Assembly: GCA_025059075.1 (NCBI GenBank)
Contig: JANXDZ010000002.1
Location: 293,038 to 357,037 of the forward strand
Direction of reading: 5' to 3'
Length of the DNA stretch: 64,000 nucleotides
Source: Sulfolobales archaeon
Lineage (GTDB): Archaea > Thermoproteota > Thermoprotei_A > Sulfolobales > Desulfurococcaceae
Under the pieces are notes generated by a model. The model made no database searches. It was not told the origin of the DNA and was given only the letters and a program-made list of their open reading frames with translations. This document shows, piece by piece, positions 33,944-43,319 of the stretch. Positions within the stretch are counted from its first letter, which is position 1. Each line of letters begins with the position of its first letter. Both the position numbers and the translations under genes were made by a program.

Positions 33944-35473
33944 TTGACTACTTATTCATCCACAAGACGCTTTGAAGTTGAATTACTTGAAGTAGACCTC
34001 GGCTCACATATAGTGGTACTCAATGAATGTGACGCTAAAGAACTGGGGCTTAGTCCATGTAGTAGAGCGAAGTTGATTAAAGCAGATAGATCTATAGGTG
34101 TAGCTATAGCCACTACAAAAACCATGGTTAATCCAGGTAAAGCACTAGTCAATAAATCTACGGCTAGCGAACTAGGGATCTCTCATGGAGATAGCGTTGG
34201 ATTGAGACCTATACCTATTCCAAATAGCTTTAATGCGCTTCAAAAAAGGCTTCGCGGCCAAAGGCTTACTCAAGAGGACATGTACTTAATTATAAGTGAC
34301 ATCGTTGATCACTCCATAGGGGAAGCTGAAATAGCCTCCTTCCTAGTTAGTCAATTGTTTTACGAGCTCAGCGATGAGGAGCTAACGTACCTCATAAATG
34401 CAATGGTTAAAACAGGCTCTACAATAGAGTTTGAGGAACCGGCCTACGACGAGCACAGCATAGGGGGAGTGCCTGGCAACAGTAAAGTTGCATTAATAGC
34501 AGTTCCAATAATTGCTTCAGCTGGGCTACTAATACCTAAGACTAGCAGCAGAGCTATAACTACTCCAGCTGGAACAGCTGACACTATGGAGGTCTTGGCT
34601 AGAGTAGATCTAACGGCGGATGAAATAAGGGACATAGCTAGAAGGACTAAGGCAACACTCGCTTGGGGAGGGAAGCTTAACTTAGCGCCAGCAGACGATA
34701 TCTTCGTAAGCATAGAGAGGAGGCTTAGCATAGATCCATGGCATCAAATGGTTGCAAGCATTTTATCTAAGAAAGTAGCCATGGGCATAGATAACATAGT
34801 CATAGATATACCTGTGGGAAAAAGCGCTAAAGTACAAGAGATTTCACAAGCAGATAGGCTAGCCGGCCTATTCTTAAACCAAGCATCTAGACTTAAGATA
34901 AGGCTTAAGATAGCTATTACATTTGGTGGGCAGCCAGTCGGCAGAAGCGTGGGGCCAGCTTTAGAGGCCAGGGAAGCTCTTGGAGCTCTCATTGAGAGGA
35001 GGGGGAGCAAGAGCCTTATTGAAAAAGCACTACACATAGCTGGATTAGTGATAGAACTCTCTGGAAAAGCTCCACTAGGCACAGGCTTTGAAGTAGCTAG
35101 AGGAATTTTTGAAAAGGGGTTGAGTTATGAGAAGTTTAAGCAAATAATCGAAGCTCAAGGCGGTAATCCAAGCGTGAAGCCTGAGGAAATACCTATTGGA
35201 GAACACTCCTATACAATATACTCACCAGCAGAAGGAGCAGTGACGCATATAGATAATGCATCTATTAATGCTGTAGCTAGAGCTGCTGGAGCTCCATTCG
35301 ATAAGGGAGCTGGAGTATATCTCCACGCTAAAGTTGGCTATAGAGTCAATAAAGGAGACCCTATTTTAACTATATACAGCAGTAGCTCAGTGAGACTCCA
35401 AGACGCTGTATCACTAGCTTCTAAGTACGTTCCAGTAACTGTTGAAGGAATGTTGATAAAGCTTCTTCCTTAA
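33944..35473 (+). CDS. deoA: AMP phosphorylase
   Basis: A 509-residue protein with an archaeal-specific N-terminal domain (~80 residues) followed by the thymidine phosphorylase-like core. Signatures include EEPAYDEHSIGGVPGNSKVALI, KTSSRAITTPAGTADTMEVLARVDL and DIPVGKSAKVQ. It phosphorolyses AMP to adenine and ribose-1,5-bisphosphate, feeding the archaeal pentose-bisphosphate route to RuBisCO III. Ribose-1,5-bisphosphate isomerase and RuBisCO are not in the window. TTG start; the N-terminal extension makes it longer than bacterial DeoA. Confidence 0.85.
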   Translation: MTTYSSTRRFEVELLEVDLGSHIVVLNECDAKELGLSPCSRAKLIKADRSIGVAIATTKTMVNPGKALVNKSTASELGISHGDSVGLRPIPIPNSFNALQKRLRGQRLTQEDMYLIISDIVDHSIGEAEIASFLVSQLFYELSDEELTYLINAMVKTGSTIEFEEPAYDEHSIGGVPGNSKVALIAVPIIASAGLLIPKTSSRAITTPAGTADTMEVLARVDLTADEIRDIARRTKATLAWGGKLNLAPADDIFVSIERRLSIDPWHQMVASILSKKVAMGIDNIVIDIPVGKSAKVQEISQADRLAGLFLNQASRLKIRLKIAITFGGQPVGRSVGPALEAREALGALIERRGSKSLIEKALHIAGLVIELSGKAPLGTGFEVARGIFEKGLSYEKFKQIIEAQGGNPSVKPEEIPIGEHSYTIYSPAEGAVTHIDNASINAVARAAGAPFDKGAGVYLHAKVGYRVNKGDPILTIYSSSSVRLQDAVSLASKYVPVTVEGMLIKLLP

Positions 35474-35517
35474 GTTTTTATACATACCCATGGTTTCTAC
35501 TAGTCGGTGAATGAAAA

Positions 35518-36888
35518 ATGCCTGTAGAGCTCTACGACGTAGTAGTTATTGGAGCAGGCGTAGCTGGGCTAACTTCATCACTTAAATTAGCTGAAGAAGG
35601 CTTAAGGATAGCTATAGTTGAAAGAAGGCCTTTCATTAAAATTGGAGAGAGAGCATGTGGAGACGCCGTCGGCCTCCATCACTTTAGGGAAATAGGCCTA
35701 GAGCCACCTAGCTATGTAGTAAAGCATAAGTATAGAGGCGTTGTATTAGTCAGCCCAAGTGGGAGACATAGAATCATTGTCCCAGGAGAAGGCATTGGAG
35801 TAGATTCAGTTAAATTTGCCCAATGGCTTTTAGAGGAGTGCATTAGGCGTGGAGTAGAGCTTCTCCACAATCATCACTTAGAGAGCGTAAAGGTTTCCGG
35901 AGGAGTCTTGGAGCGCGCAATAGTCAGAGATCTAACTAGTGGTTCACGCAAGGAGCTAACAGCTAAAGCTTACGTAGATGCTTCTGGAGCTATACCTGCA
36001 TTAAGGACAAAGCTTCCCAGTGAGTGGCCTATATCTGAACGCCCTAGAGTAACTGATTACAATGCTGCATTTAGGGAAATAGTAGAACTCAACGAACCCC
36101 CCGAGGATCCAGATCATGCTGTAATATACTTCAATAACGATATAGCTCCAGGGGGGTATTGGTGGGTGTTTCCAACAAGTGGTGGAAGAGAAGTAAACCT
36201 AGGTCTAGGAGTAGTCATGGGTAAAGGACTTAATCCTAGAAAGAACTATGAGTCATTCGTAAAGCCATTATTTAAAGGAAGAACTATACACTCAGCTGGA
36301 GGACTAGTGCCCACTAGGAGGCCTCTTCCTACTTTAGTGTGGAGAAACGTAATTGTAGTAGGTGATGCAGCTTACACTGTTAACCCAATACACGGCGGAG
36401 GTAGGGGTTCTTCAATGCTTGCAGCTTCCATAGCTGCAAGAAACTTAGCTGAAGCAATCAATGGAGGCGTAAGTGAGGAATCCCTTTGGAAAATCAACAT
36501 AGATTACATGAAGGCATATGGAGCAAAGCAAGCTGGACTAGACGTACTTAGAATGTACCTACAATTAATGAAGAACGATGAGTTAGAGTTCATATTTGAG
36601 AAAAAAGTAATTAGTGGAGACCAGGTATACGACCTCGGAGTTAAAGGCCGCTTAAGCGAAGAAGTGCTGAACTCAATAAAGAGATTGTTGTCACTTATTG
36701 CAAAGCCCTCATTGTTGAATAAGCTGAGGTTAGTTAAGAGCTATATGGATAGAGCTGAGAAGCTTTACTTAGAGCACTATCCTAAGTCACCTAGGGAAGT
36801 ATTTAAATGGATTGAGGTTGTAGATGAATTGTACAATGAGTACTCTGAGTTAATGGGGTATGCTCTAGGACCTAGGGTGAGTTGGTGA
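35518..36888 (+). CDS. Geranylgeranyl reductase family flavoprotein
   Basis: A 456-residue FAD enzyme with the N-terminal dinucleotide site GAGVAGLTSSLKLAEEGLRIAIVE and the ERACGDAVGLHHF motif typical of archaeal geranylgeranyl reductases. A second FAD contact is VVGDAAYTVNPIHGGGRGSSM. It saturates the double bonds of geranylgeranyl chains of archaeal membrane lipids. ATG start 44 bp after the AMP phosphorylase stop; its 3' end overlaps the DUF429 gene by 7 bp. Substrate preference (phospholipid versus diphosphate or quinone tail) is uncertain. Confidence 0.85.
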   Translation: MPVELYDVVVIGAGVAGLTSSLKLAEEGLRIAIVERRPFIKIGERACGDAVGLHHFREIGLEPPSYVVKHKYRGVVLVSPSGRHRIIVPGEGIGVDSVKFAQWLLEECIRRGVELLHNHHLESVKVSGGVLERAIVRDLTSGSRKELTAKAYVDASGAIPALRTKLPSEWPISERPRVTDYNAAFREIVELNEPPEDPDHAVIYFNNDIAPGGYWWVFPTSGGREVNLGLGVVMGKGLNPRKNYESFVKPLFKGRTIHSAGGLVPTRRPLPTLVWRNVIVVGDAAYTVNPIHGGGRGSSMLAASIAARNLAEAINGGVSEESLWKINIDYMKAYGAKQAGLDVLRMYLQLMKNDELEFIFEKKVISGDQVYDLGVKGRLSEEVLNSIKRLLSLIAKPSLLNKLRLVKSYMDRAEKLYLEHYPKSPREVFKWIEVVDELYNEYSELMGYALGPRVSW

Positions 36889-37445
36889 AAGTCGTTAGTG
36901 TTGCAGGATTAGATTTAGCTGGTTCTCCAAGGAATCCAAGTGGTTTAGCTATATTATCGCTTTACAGGGAAGTTCTAGCTTTAAGGCTTGTGTACAGCGA
37001 TGAAGAGATCTTTAAGGCTTTAGTTGAGTATAAGCCACTGGTAATAGCTATAGACGCCCCGCTTTCAATTCCTAATAAGAGCCTTAGAAGCATCGATAGG
37101 AAGATGATTAGCTTAGGTTATAGAGTTCTCCCATCAGGCTGGAGGTCTATGAGGATGCTTTCTGAAAGAGCTGTAAGGCTAAAGGACTTGTTTGAAAGAA
37201 AATTAAATGCCATAGTAATAGAAACCCATCCCTTAAGCGCTCTTAAGTCCTCAGGTTGTTCATCTATAGATGAATTAATTCAAGGACTTAAGTTAACCTA
37301 TAGTGGAGAGCAAGCCTCAATGCAAGTACATGAAGTCGATGCATTGATCTCATCTCTTGTAGCGCTTAAATACTTTGAGGGAAGCTCCTTAAGGATTAGT
37401 GAAGTCGATGGCACAGTATATCTGTTAGGTAAAGTGTGTGAATAA
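36882..37445 (+). CDS. DUF429 family predicted RNase H-fold protein
   Basis: A 187-residue DUF429 protein. SVAGLDLAGSPRNPSGLAIL carries the first acidic residue of an RNase H-like fold, VIAIDAPLSIP the second, and IETHPLSALKSSG with MQVHEVDALISSLVALKYFEG complete the acidic set, so nuclease-like metal binding is expected. The biological role is unknown. It overlaps the reductase gene by 7 bp and starts at TTG or GTG. Confidence 0.75.
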   Translation: MVKVVSVAGLDLAGSPRNPSGLAILSLYREVLALRLVYSDEEIFKALVEYKPLVIAIDAPLSIPNKSLRSIDRKMISLGYRVLPSGWRSMRMLSERAVRLKDLFERKLNAIVIETHPLSALKSSGCSSIDELIQGLKLTYSGEQASMQVHEVDALISSLVALKYFEGSSLRISEVDGTVYLLGKVCE

Positions 37446-37452
37446 TTACAAC

Positions 37453-37481
37453 GAAATCCCTGTCCTTTAGGGAGAGTGAAG
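37453..37481 (+). mobile_element. Short hairpin resembling an IS200/IS605 right end
   Basis: Just after the DUF429 stop, TCCCT and AGGGA flank GTCCTTT to form a hairpin within GAAATCCCTGTCCTTTAGGG. This pattern is common at the right end/omega RNA of archaeal TnpB elements. It could equally be a simple transcription terminator of the 33944-37445 operon. No transposase is near. Confidence 0.25.
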
Positions 37482-37670
37482 TTACTTAACTGTGAACATT
37501 TAAATAATGGATATGGGTTATTAGTAAAGCTATGAATAGAGTGACAGCAAGGATCTTGGCTATATTACTAAGAAAGAGTTTTTAATGATCATGCTGTTAG
37601 GAGGATTGCGCGTAAGCAGTAGAAAGTTATTCTCATTAAGTAAATGCTAAATGAGTGAACCTCCTTGGAG

Positions 37671-37697
37671 GAGAAGCCTCGCTCTTCAGAGCGAGGA
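37671..37697 (+). mobile_element. GC-rich hairpin, IS605-end-like or bidirectional terminator
   Basis: CCTCGCTC and GAGCGAGG form a perfect 8-bp stem with a TTCA loop at 37678-37697, preceded by GGAGAAG and followed by AGG. It sits 4 bp beyond the stop of the convergent DHH gene. This shape and its flanks resemble TnpB-element right ends, but a bidirectional terminator between convergent genes explains it too. Confidence 0.35.
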
Positions 37698-37701
37698 GGT
37701 A

Positions 37702-38658
37702 TTAGTTTTCAGAACACATAGTTGTTGAAATAACTCTATGTACGTAGTTTATTAAAGCCTCCTTATTAAAGAAGCTCTTTAGTCTTGTAGTAATGGGTAT
37801 TCGAATCTTTGCTCCACTAGCATGTACATGTCCTCCTCCTCCAAGTTTTACTGCTAGCGATCTAACGTCAAAGTTCTCTGACCTAAAGCTAAGCTTTCCA
37901 TCGCTGCTAACTACTACTGCTATATCTGCTCTACTTCTACCTAAAATTATTGATGCAGCTAGGCTAGAGTTAACTCTAGGCTCATATATGTAGGCTATTT
38001 TTAAGCCACATGCTTCTGCCACCCTTACGTTACTAATGAATTCGCTGTAAGCCTTTAACTCCCAGTCAATTCTATTGGAAACGTAGTTTGTGAAATCATC
38101 GTTCCATAAAACTCCCTTGCTCAAAGTGTTCAGTAAGTGGATTCTCCACGAGTCTCCTCCATGTCTTGGGACTAATCTATGGAGCCATGGGCTTAGCCAA
38201 TGATCGAACTTCCATAGATCTGCTCCACAAACTCCATTCATTAATTCATTTAGGAAAACTTCATTGACTTCAGTTAGCCTCGGGGAATATTTAGCTACAA
38301 CACCTGTTCCACAAGTAGATGTATCTACATGAAGCTTTACCCCAAGATTCTTCACTAAGGTCTCCCACTCATCGTTCCAAACGTGATGATCATACCATTC
38401 CACGGCTACTCCACGCCTAGTAATTTCCCTTAATTCATCTACTAACTCACTGAGAGTTGGGGGATTTATTCCAAGATCTATTATAACTACTTTCTCTTCC
38501 ACTAACTCCGCACTCTTCAATACATCCACTAGATTAAACGGCTCTGCAAAAAGCACTTTAGTGGGGCTAAGGCCAGTCTTATATATGTATAGTGCTGCTC
38601 CAGCAACACCATCTATGTCTGTGTGCGTAACTATAGCATACTCCAAGTCCTCCACCAC
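37702..38658 (-). CDS. DHH-family phosphoesterase
   Basis: A 318-residue DHH/DHHA1 protein. The metal motifs are THTDIDGVAGAALY, VVIIDLGINPP, EWYDHHVWND and later the DHHA1 glycine stretch LGGGGHVHASGAKI. The family includes RecJ-like exonucleases, nanoRNases and cyclic-dinucleotide phosphodiesterases. The DHHA1 arrangement and length fit nanoRNase/pAp phosphatase-type or archaeal RecJ-like enzymes. GTG start. Single gene, convergent with DUF429. Confidence 0.8.
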   Translation of the reverse strand: MVEDLEYAIVTHTDIDGVAGAALYIYKTGLSPTKVLFAEPFNLVDVLKSAELVEEKVVIIDLGINPPTLSELVDELREITRRGVAVEWYDHHVWNDEWETLVKNLGVKLHVDTSTCGTGVVAKYSPRLTEVNEVFLNELMNGVCGADLWKFDHWLSPWLHRLVPRHGGDSWRIHLLNTLSKGVLWNDDFTNYVSNRIDWELKAYSEFISNVRVAEACGLKIAYIYEPRVNSSLAASIILGRSRADIAVVVSSDGKLSFRSENFDVRSLAVKLGGGGHVHASGAKIRIPITTRLKSFFNKEALINYVHRVISTTMCSEN

Positions 38659-38737
38659 GGAGTTGGGGATTTCACACCTCGTTAATAATGCTTAGTGCTG
38701 ATATGCATTGATCTAATTGTGATAGCTTACTGAAACC

Positions 38738-39571
38738 CTACGCTATTTCTATTGAGGCATCGAGTTGCAGCTCCTCCATTAATTCCTCCTTTAATTCCTT
38801 AACTCTCTTTCTTAGATCATTGTATGTTGTATATATGTCTCTAGGCTTAACGCTTATGTCTCCATGATATAGCTTATCGCTGAACTTTCTAACCTTGATT
38901 TCATTAATTATAAATCCCTTAGATTCAATAAACTCCTTTACTAAATCTACGTAGCTAGCTGGTGGAGCTACATCACTTATCCCAATCATTAGGCTCTTAG
39001 TGGTTTTAAGCAGCTCTACAAATATGTACGTAGTTAAAATCAATGCGCCTGTGTAGTCAACTATGTAGTTGTAAAGAGCTCCAATAGCTGATGAAGCAAT
39101 AACGACTCCAGCCTCTATGAGCTCACTGAATGTGAATACAGAGTATGTTAAGAGAAAGCTACCGATCCTTCTCGATAGGAATATCGCCATAGAGTAGGAT
39201 AAAGCTCCTAAGCAAGCCATTATTGGAGCCATAATTTCTACTCTATATGGCTTAAACTTAGCTAGCTCTGATACTACAAGGCCTGCTACAAAGCCGTATG
39301 TTATTAGCGTTACAATGATGCCTGCATAGCCTAACTTATAGTGCCCATAATGATGATCCTTATCTGGCGGCAGAGTGCTCTTAGAGTAGAAGTATACTGA
39401 AACTACTGCAGCAAGCACATTAGCTATTGAAGTAAGTGCATCAACTAGTGAAGCTCTTGAACCATAGATTGTGCCGCCTAATACTTTAAATAATCCCCCT
39501 AGAATCGATAGCGCTACTATGATTATAAGACTCCTCCAGCTATTCATAGCGTATTGCTCCGCAATCCCCAA
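38738..39571 (-). CDS. Cation diffusion facilitator (CDF) transporter
   Basis: A 277-residue CDF protein with five or six helices in the first ~200 residues and a C-terminal metallochaperone-like cytosolic domain (SYVDLVKEFIESKGFIINEIKVRKFSDKLYHGDISVKP). The characteristic loop PDKDHHYGHYKLGYAGI and SLVDALTSIANVLAAVVS contain the metal-site acids and histidines. It exports divalent metal (zinc, iron or manganese) by proton antiport. Single gene with its own ATG. Confidence 0.82.
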   Translation of the reverse strand: MGIAEQYAMNSWRSLIIIVALSILGGLFKVLGGTIYGSRASLVDALTSIANVLAAVVSVYFYSKSTLPPDKDHHYGHYKLGYAGIIVTLITYGFVAGLVVSELAKFKPYRVEIMAPIMACLGALSYSMAIFLSRRIGSFLLTYSVFTFSELIEAGVVIASSAIGALYNYIVDYTGALILTTYIFVELLKTTKSLMIGISDVAPPASYVDLVKEFIESKGFIINEIKVRKFSDKLYHGDISVKPRDIYTTYNDLRKRVKELKEELMEELQLDASIEIA

Positions 39572-39649
39572 TCATTGAATTAACGTAAAGGCCTATATTT
39601 ATAATTTAACTTACTACAGCATTAATTAAAGAGAGGGGAAGCAGCGTCT

Positions 39650-40171
39650 TTGAGGAAAATACTTGAGTATGAATTCAAGTGCCCAATGTGTAGAAGCATG
39701 TCTAAGTGTAGTGAATACATTTACAACATACCTATAGTTGGAGAAGTTATTCTCACGAGCTGTAAGTGCTATGAATGTGGATTTAAACATATTGATGTAC
39801 GTTTAATTGAAGTAGGTGAGCCAAGGAAAGTACTACTTAAAGTAACTGAGCTAGAAGACCTCAATTCAATAGTAATAAGATCTAGTACTGCAAGCATAGT
39901 TATACCTGAGCTAGGAGTTGAAGTAACTCCTGGACCAGCGTCAATGGGCTACATAACTACTGTAGAAGGAATAGTACTCGACGCACTCGATAAAACTAAG
40001 TTCATATGTGAATCCACTCACCCCACTCCATCGGGCTGTAGCCAAAGGATCGAACTTATGGAGAAAGCATCTAGAGGAGAACTACCTATTACATTAATAC
40101 TCATAGATCCTGAGGGAGTTTCAACTATAGTTAATAAAAAGACTGTGTTTGAGCACTTAAAAACTGATTAA
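39650..40171 (+). CDS. ZPR1 zinc-finger protein (archaeal single-module form)
   Basis: A 173-residue archaeal ZPR1. One zinc finger (CPMCRSMSKCSEY ... CKCYECGFKHIDVRLIEVGEP) is followed by the ZPR1 beta domain (IVIRSSTASIVIPELGVEVTPGPASMGYITTVEGIV). In eukaryotes ZPR1 has two such modules and acts in EF1A folding; the archaeal single module is probably a translation-factor chaperone as well, by inference. TTG start behind GAGAGGGGAAG. Confidence 0.88.
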   Translation: MRKILEYEFKCPMCRSMSKCSEYIYNIPIVGEVILTSCKCYECGFKHIDVRLIEVGEPRKVLLKVTELEDLNSIVIRSSTASIVIPELGVEVTPGPASMGYITTVEGIVLDALDKTKFICESTHPTPSGCSQRIELMEKASRGELPITLILIDPEGVSTIVNKKTVFEHLKTD

Positions 40172-40251
40172 TGAATGGATTAGCTTAATCTATAAGTCAA
40201 TAAAATATAATTTAGGCTATAGAAAGATCAAGTGTAAGAGCTTGGGGTTAG

Positions 40252-41025
40252 GTGAGCTCAGTGCTTTTAGCATTTACAGGCGATGTACATAGCCCCAAGT
40301 ACTTAAGTACATTTGCAACAGCCCTCAATAATCTAACTAATGAAGATAGCGTAGAAGCCATAGTATTTGTTGGCGATATTGTCGAGGGGAACTACATTGA
40401 AGGAGTTAGGCCAGTCATAGAATTAACTAGGAGGAAGCTTCAAAAAGCTAAGATAATTATGGTATTTGGAAACGAAGAGTATAGAGGGCATGAGGAGCTA
40501 TACGTTGAGAAGTTCAGCGAAGTCATCTGGCTCAATGACTCAGAGGCAGTATTAGAGTTAAGTAAAGCCACTGTAGGTATAATTGGCACTAGAGGAGCAT
40601 TAAATAAGCTAACTACGTGGCAGATGAGGAATGCGCCCTGGCTCAACAAGTACTATAGAGATCTTCCAAATAAAATTAAGGACTTAGCAAAAGGGCTGAG
40701 AAAGAAGTGTAACTACGTAATACTAGCCTCACACTATGGAGTAACTCGAAGAACTCTAGTTGGCGAAGACGCTCGCTCATGGCCTTACCTAACTTCAAGC
40801 CTTATGGAAGCCTTAATATCTAGAGATCTCTTTGACTTAGTTGTTCACGCCCATGTGCATAGAGGTGAAGTTGAAAGGACTTTAATAAATGGAGTCTACG
40901 TATATAACGTAAGCCTTCAGGCTAGAGGGAGGATAATAACTATAGATCTTGAGAGGCTCCACAGAGGCTTAATGAGCTATGCATTAAAAGGAGCTATGCA
41001 TGAAGATTTAAATAACGAGCCCTAG
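40252..41025 (+). CDS. Cytoplasmic metallophosphoesterase
   Basis: A 257-residue calcineurin-like phosphoesterase with FTGDVHSPKYL, FVGDIVEGNY, VFGNEEYRG (Glu instead of the common GNHD), LASHYGVTRR and VVHAHVHRGEVE. No signal peptide or anchor, unlike the 730-residue relative at 27385. The Glu variant of motif 3 occurs in several archaeal families. GTG start after GGGGTTAG. Tail-to-tail overlap of 4 bp with the next gene. Confidence 0.78.
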   Translation: MSSVLLAFTGDVHSPKYLSTFATALNNLTNEDSVEAIVFVGDIVEGNYIEGVRPVIELTRRKLQKAKIIMVFGNEEYRGHEELYVEKFSEVIWLNDSEAVLELSKATVGIIGTRGALNKLTTWQMRNAPWLNKYYRDLPNKIKDLAKGLRKKCNYVILASHYGVTRRTLVGEDARSWPYLTSSLMEALISRDLFDLVVHAHVHRGEVERTLINGVYVYNVSLQARGRIITIDLERLHRGLMSYALKGAMHEDLNNEP

Positions 41026-41945
41026 ATACGTACTCCCTCATAAATGGCTAATTGCATTATAGATGCAAGTAATGGAACGTATTCATCGAAGTTAAAGCCC
41101 TCCTTCATAAGCCTTTGGTCAAGTCTGAATAATACACTGGCTCCCTCCCTTGTAGTCATTAAACCCTTCCTTAATGCTTCTTCAGCCTCCTGCTTAGCCC
41201 ATTCAGGAAGCCTTGGATTAATTAACTCAATGTATGTTGCTACAGCAGCTGAGTTAGCATCCCTATAGTTCTCATAGTATTCTAAAGCCGCCTTAACTCC
41301 ATTGTATAGCACATCCTCCTTACTACATAGAGTTAGGAAGCCGGGCCACTTGCTTCCCAATACTTTAAAGAATTCCTCAAGGCTTACTTCTTCAATAAAG
41401 CCCTTTGCTGGCGATACGCCATAGCTTGATGCATGGTTAACTACGTCTTCTCTACCAACTGCCCTTAATGCATTAATTAATTCTCTAACGTCCCTCCACT
41501 TGCTTCCTCCAACGAATACCGCAAGGCTCTTCCTTAAATTACTCATGTTTCTTAAAACGCTTTCAGGCTCAGCGTGGGATAGCGTTAATGCATTGACTAC
41601 AGTTGGAATAACTATGTCTGGGTATACTTTGTAGTTAGTCCATATATAGGATTCTCTAATAGCTTTACTCAACAACTTCCCCAACTCAATGCCTCCAGCT
41701 GCTAGAGAGCCTTTTCTAACAAGCTCTCCATACGATAGAGCTCTCTCTATAAACTCAATGGCTCCAATGCACGACGACATCATGTGGAATAGAGCTTCAC
41801 TAAGCCTTAGTCTATGCACTCCGCCGGGCTTTATATATGAATAAATCCCTAAATGACATCCCTCAAGCAATGCCCTCAACATTCTATACAATTCACACAC
41901 CATAGTGGAATTAGGGTGAACGGCATAATAATGGTTATGTTTCAA
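41022..41945 (-). CDS. CitG-like (triphosphoribosyl-dephospho-CoA synthase family) protein
   Basis: A 307-residue all-alpha protein. KPGGVHRLRLSEALFHMMSSC corresponds to the SPKPGNVHR motif of CitG/MdcB, and LGKLLSKAIRESYIWT with IVIPTVVNALTLSHA fits later helices. In bacteria CitG makes the prosthetic group of citrate lyase; archaea have this family without citrate lyase, and the archaeal substrate is unknown. The assignment is by motif and length. Start ATG 41945 is preceded by few features. Confidence 0.65.
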   Translation of the reverse strand: MKHNHYYAVHPNSTMVCELYRMLRALLEGCHLGIYSYIKPGGVHRLRLSEALFHMMSSCIGAIEFIERALSYGELVRKGSLAAGGIELGKLLSKAIRESYIWTNYKVYPDIVIPTVVNALTLSHAEPESVLRNMSNLRKSLAVFVGGSKWRDVRELINALRAVGREDVVNHASSYGVSPAKGFIEEVSLEEFFKVLGSKWPGFLTLCSKEDVLYNGVKAALEYYENYRDANSAAVATYIELINPRLPEWAKQEAEEALRKGLMTTREGASVLFRLDQRLMKEGFNFDEYVPLLASIMQLAIYEGVRI

Positions 41946-42126
41946 GAGGCTTCCTGCATTGAAGGCCTCGCCACCTAGATCTAGGCTAATGTTTTATAAG
42001 CTTTTTAAAGCATTATTGTAATGATGAAGCTCTCAACTCCTTAGGCTGTGCGACAAGGGGGGTGTTGACTGGGGGAAACTAATGCATCCATAAATTAATA
42101 AGCCGCGTGAATAGAGGTTGAATTAA

Positions 42127-42759
42127 TTGGTTAAGACATGGCTGAAGGAAGTTGAGGTAAGCGAGCTTAAGCATTTAGCTTCATCAATTACATCAGGTGC
42201 AGCAACAATGCTTTGCCTCACAGCCCTTGAGCTAGAGTCGCTTGAAGCTCTTACAGTATCAGCACTGTATACACTTCCCCTCATAGTTTCATCAAAGTAC
42301 AGCATCAAGATCTATAGGAATATATCGATAAACACTGGAGCACTATCTCCAATAATAATGTCACTTATTCAAGCAGCTTTATTAACCAAGTTCATCCCTC
42401 CATACACTTATTTAACTCTCATAGCTATTTCATCAATAATTACCTGGACTTCAAGTAGCTATATTGAGGGAGTTGGTGTCGGAGCCCACCTACTAGTTCC
42501 AACACTTGCTGCATCATCTATTTCAGCAATATCCGTGGAGTTATTGAAGATTAAGCCCATTTTATCAGCGCCAATAGCATATTCAGTGAGCACACTGAGC
42601 GTCTTAGTGAGCGTAGATATTGTTGCTGCAACACCATTCTACTTAAGGAGTAGGAGAGTGGAAGTAGGGGGCAGAGGCCCCCTGGACTTATTAACTCTCT
42701 CTCCAACTCTATCTTCACTGCTTAGCATAGCTTTAGCATGCCTACAGCACGGCATTTAA
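42127..42759 (+). CDS. DUF1614-like integral membrane protein
   Basis: A 210-residue protein with about seven hydrophobic segments. ISINTGALSPIIMSLIQAALLTKF, IEGVGVGAHLLVPTLAASSIS, SAPIAYSVSTLSVLVSVDIVAA and EVGGRGPLDLLTLSPTLSSLL correspond in order to the conserved blocks of the archaeal DUF1614 family. Function unknown. TTG start after AGAGGTTG. Forms a pair with the Lrp-type regulator 48 bp downstream. Confidence 0.6.
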   Translation: MVKTWLKEVEVSELKHLASSITSGAATMLCLTALELESLEALTVSALYTLPLIVSSKYSIKIYRNISINTGALSPIIMSLIQAALLTKFIPPYTYLTLIAISSIITWTSSSYIEGVGVGAHLLVPTLAASSISAISVELLKIKPILSAPIAYSVSTLSVLVSVDIVAATPFYLRSRRVEVGGRGPLDLLTLSPTLSSLLSIALACLQHGI

Positions 42760-42806
42760 AATTAAAAACGACGTTGAGGCATTAAATCTATGCACGGGTG
42801 TAGTGC

Positions 42807-43262
42807 TTGAACCAGTACATTGAAATAGATGAATTAGATAAAGACATACTTAGAGAGCTTAGAGTTGATGCAAGGCAATCCTATAGGAGGCTGGCTGAAA
42901 AACTCCGCGTAAGTCCAGCGACTATAATATTTAGGATAAGGAGGATGATGAAGAGAGGCATAGTGAAGGCATTCACAATAGATCTTGATTTAGCGAAGCT
43001 AGGGTTCCAGTCGATGGCCTTCATAATGGTTAAACTAGATCCAAGGAAGTCCAGGAACTCGATGGATTTACTGAAGAAGGATCCAAATGTAGCTGAACTA
43101 TATGAAGTAACTGGGGACTACCATGCATTAATGAAGGTTTACTCAAGAGATCCTAAGGAGCTTGCAAACATTATAGATAGAGTGAGGCTTACTGACGGCG
43201 TTAACGATGCAAACGTAATATACGTGCTGAGGTGCGTTAAAGAAGGAATAATTGAAGTTTAA
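42807..43262 (+). CDS. Lrp/AsnC family transcription regulator
   Basis: A 151-residue regulator: N-terminal helix-turn-helix (DELDKDILRELRVDARQSYRRLAEKLRVSPATIIFRIRRM) and a C-terminal RAM/ACT-like ligand domain (FIMVKLDPRKSRNSMDLLKKDPNVAELYEVTGDYHALMKVYS). Such proteins sense amino acids or other small ligands and assemble into octamers on DNA. TTG start. Neighbours (DUF1614 and RimK-like gene) do not reveal its regulon. Confidence 0.88.
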   Translation: MNQYIEIDELDKDILRELRVDARQSYRRLAEKLRVSPATIIFRIRRMMKRGIVKAFTIDLDLAKLGFQSMAFIMVKLDPRKSRNSMDLLKKDPNVAELYEVTGDYHALMKVYSRDPKELANIIDRVRLTDGVNDANVIYVLRCVKEGIIEV

Positions 43263-43319
43263 TCAGCTGAGAGCTCTATATCACTGCCTTTTAAAGCTCA
43301 ATCGGTTCACTAATCATCA

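Noticed and set aside
42021..42072. C box (ATGATGA) about 25 bp after a TATA box (TTTTATAAGC at 41992-42001), suggesting a C/D sRNA
   Set aside because: No CTGA D box and no C'/D' pair within 60 nt; only CTGG is present.
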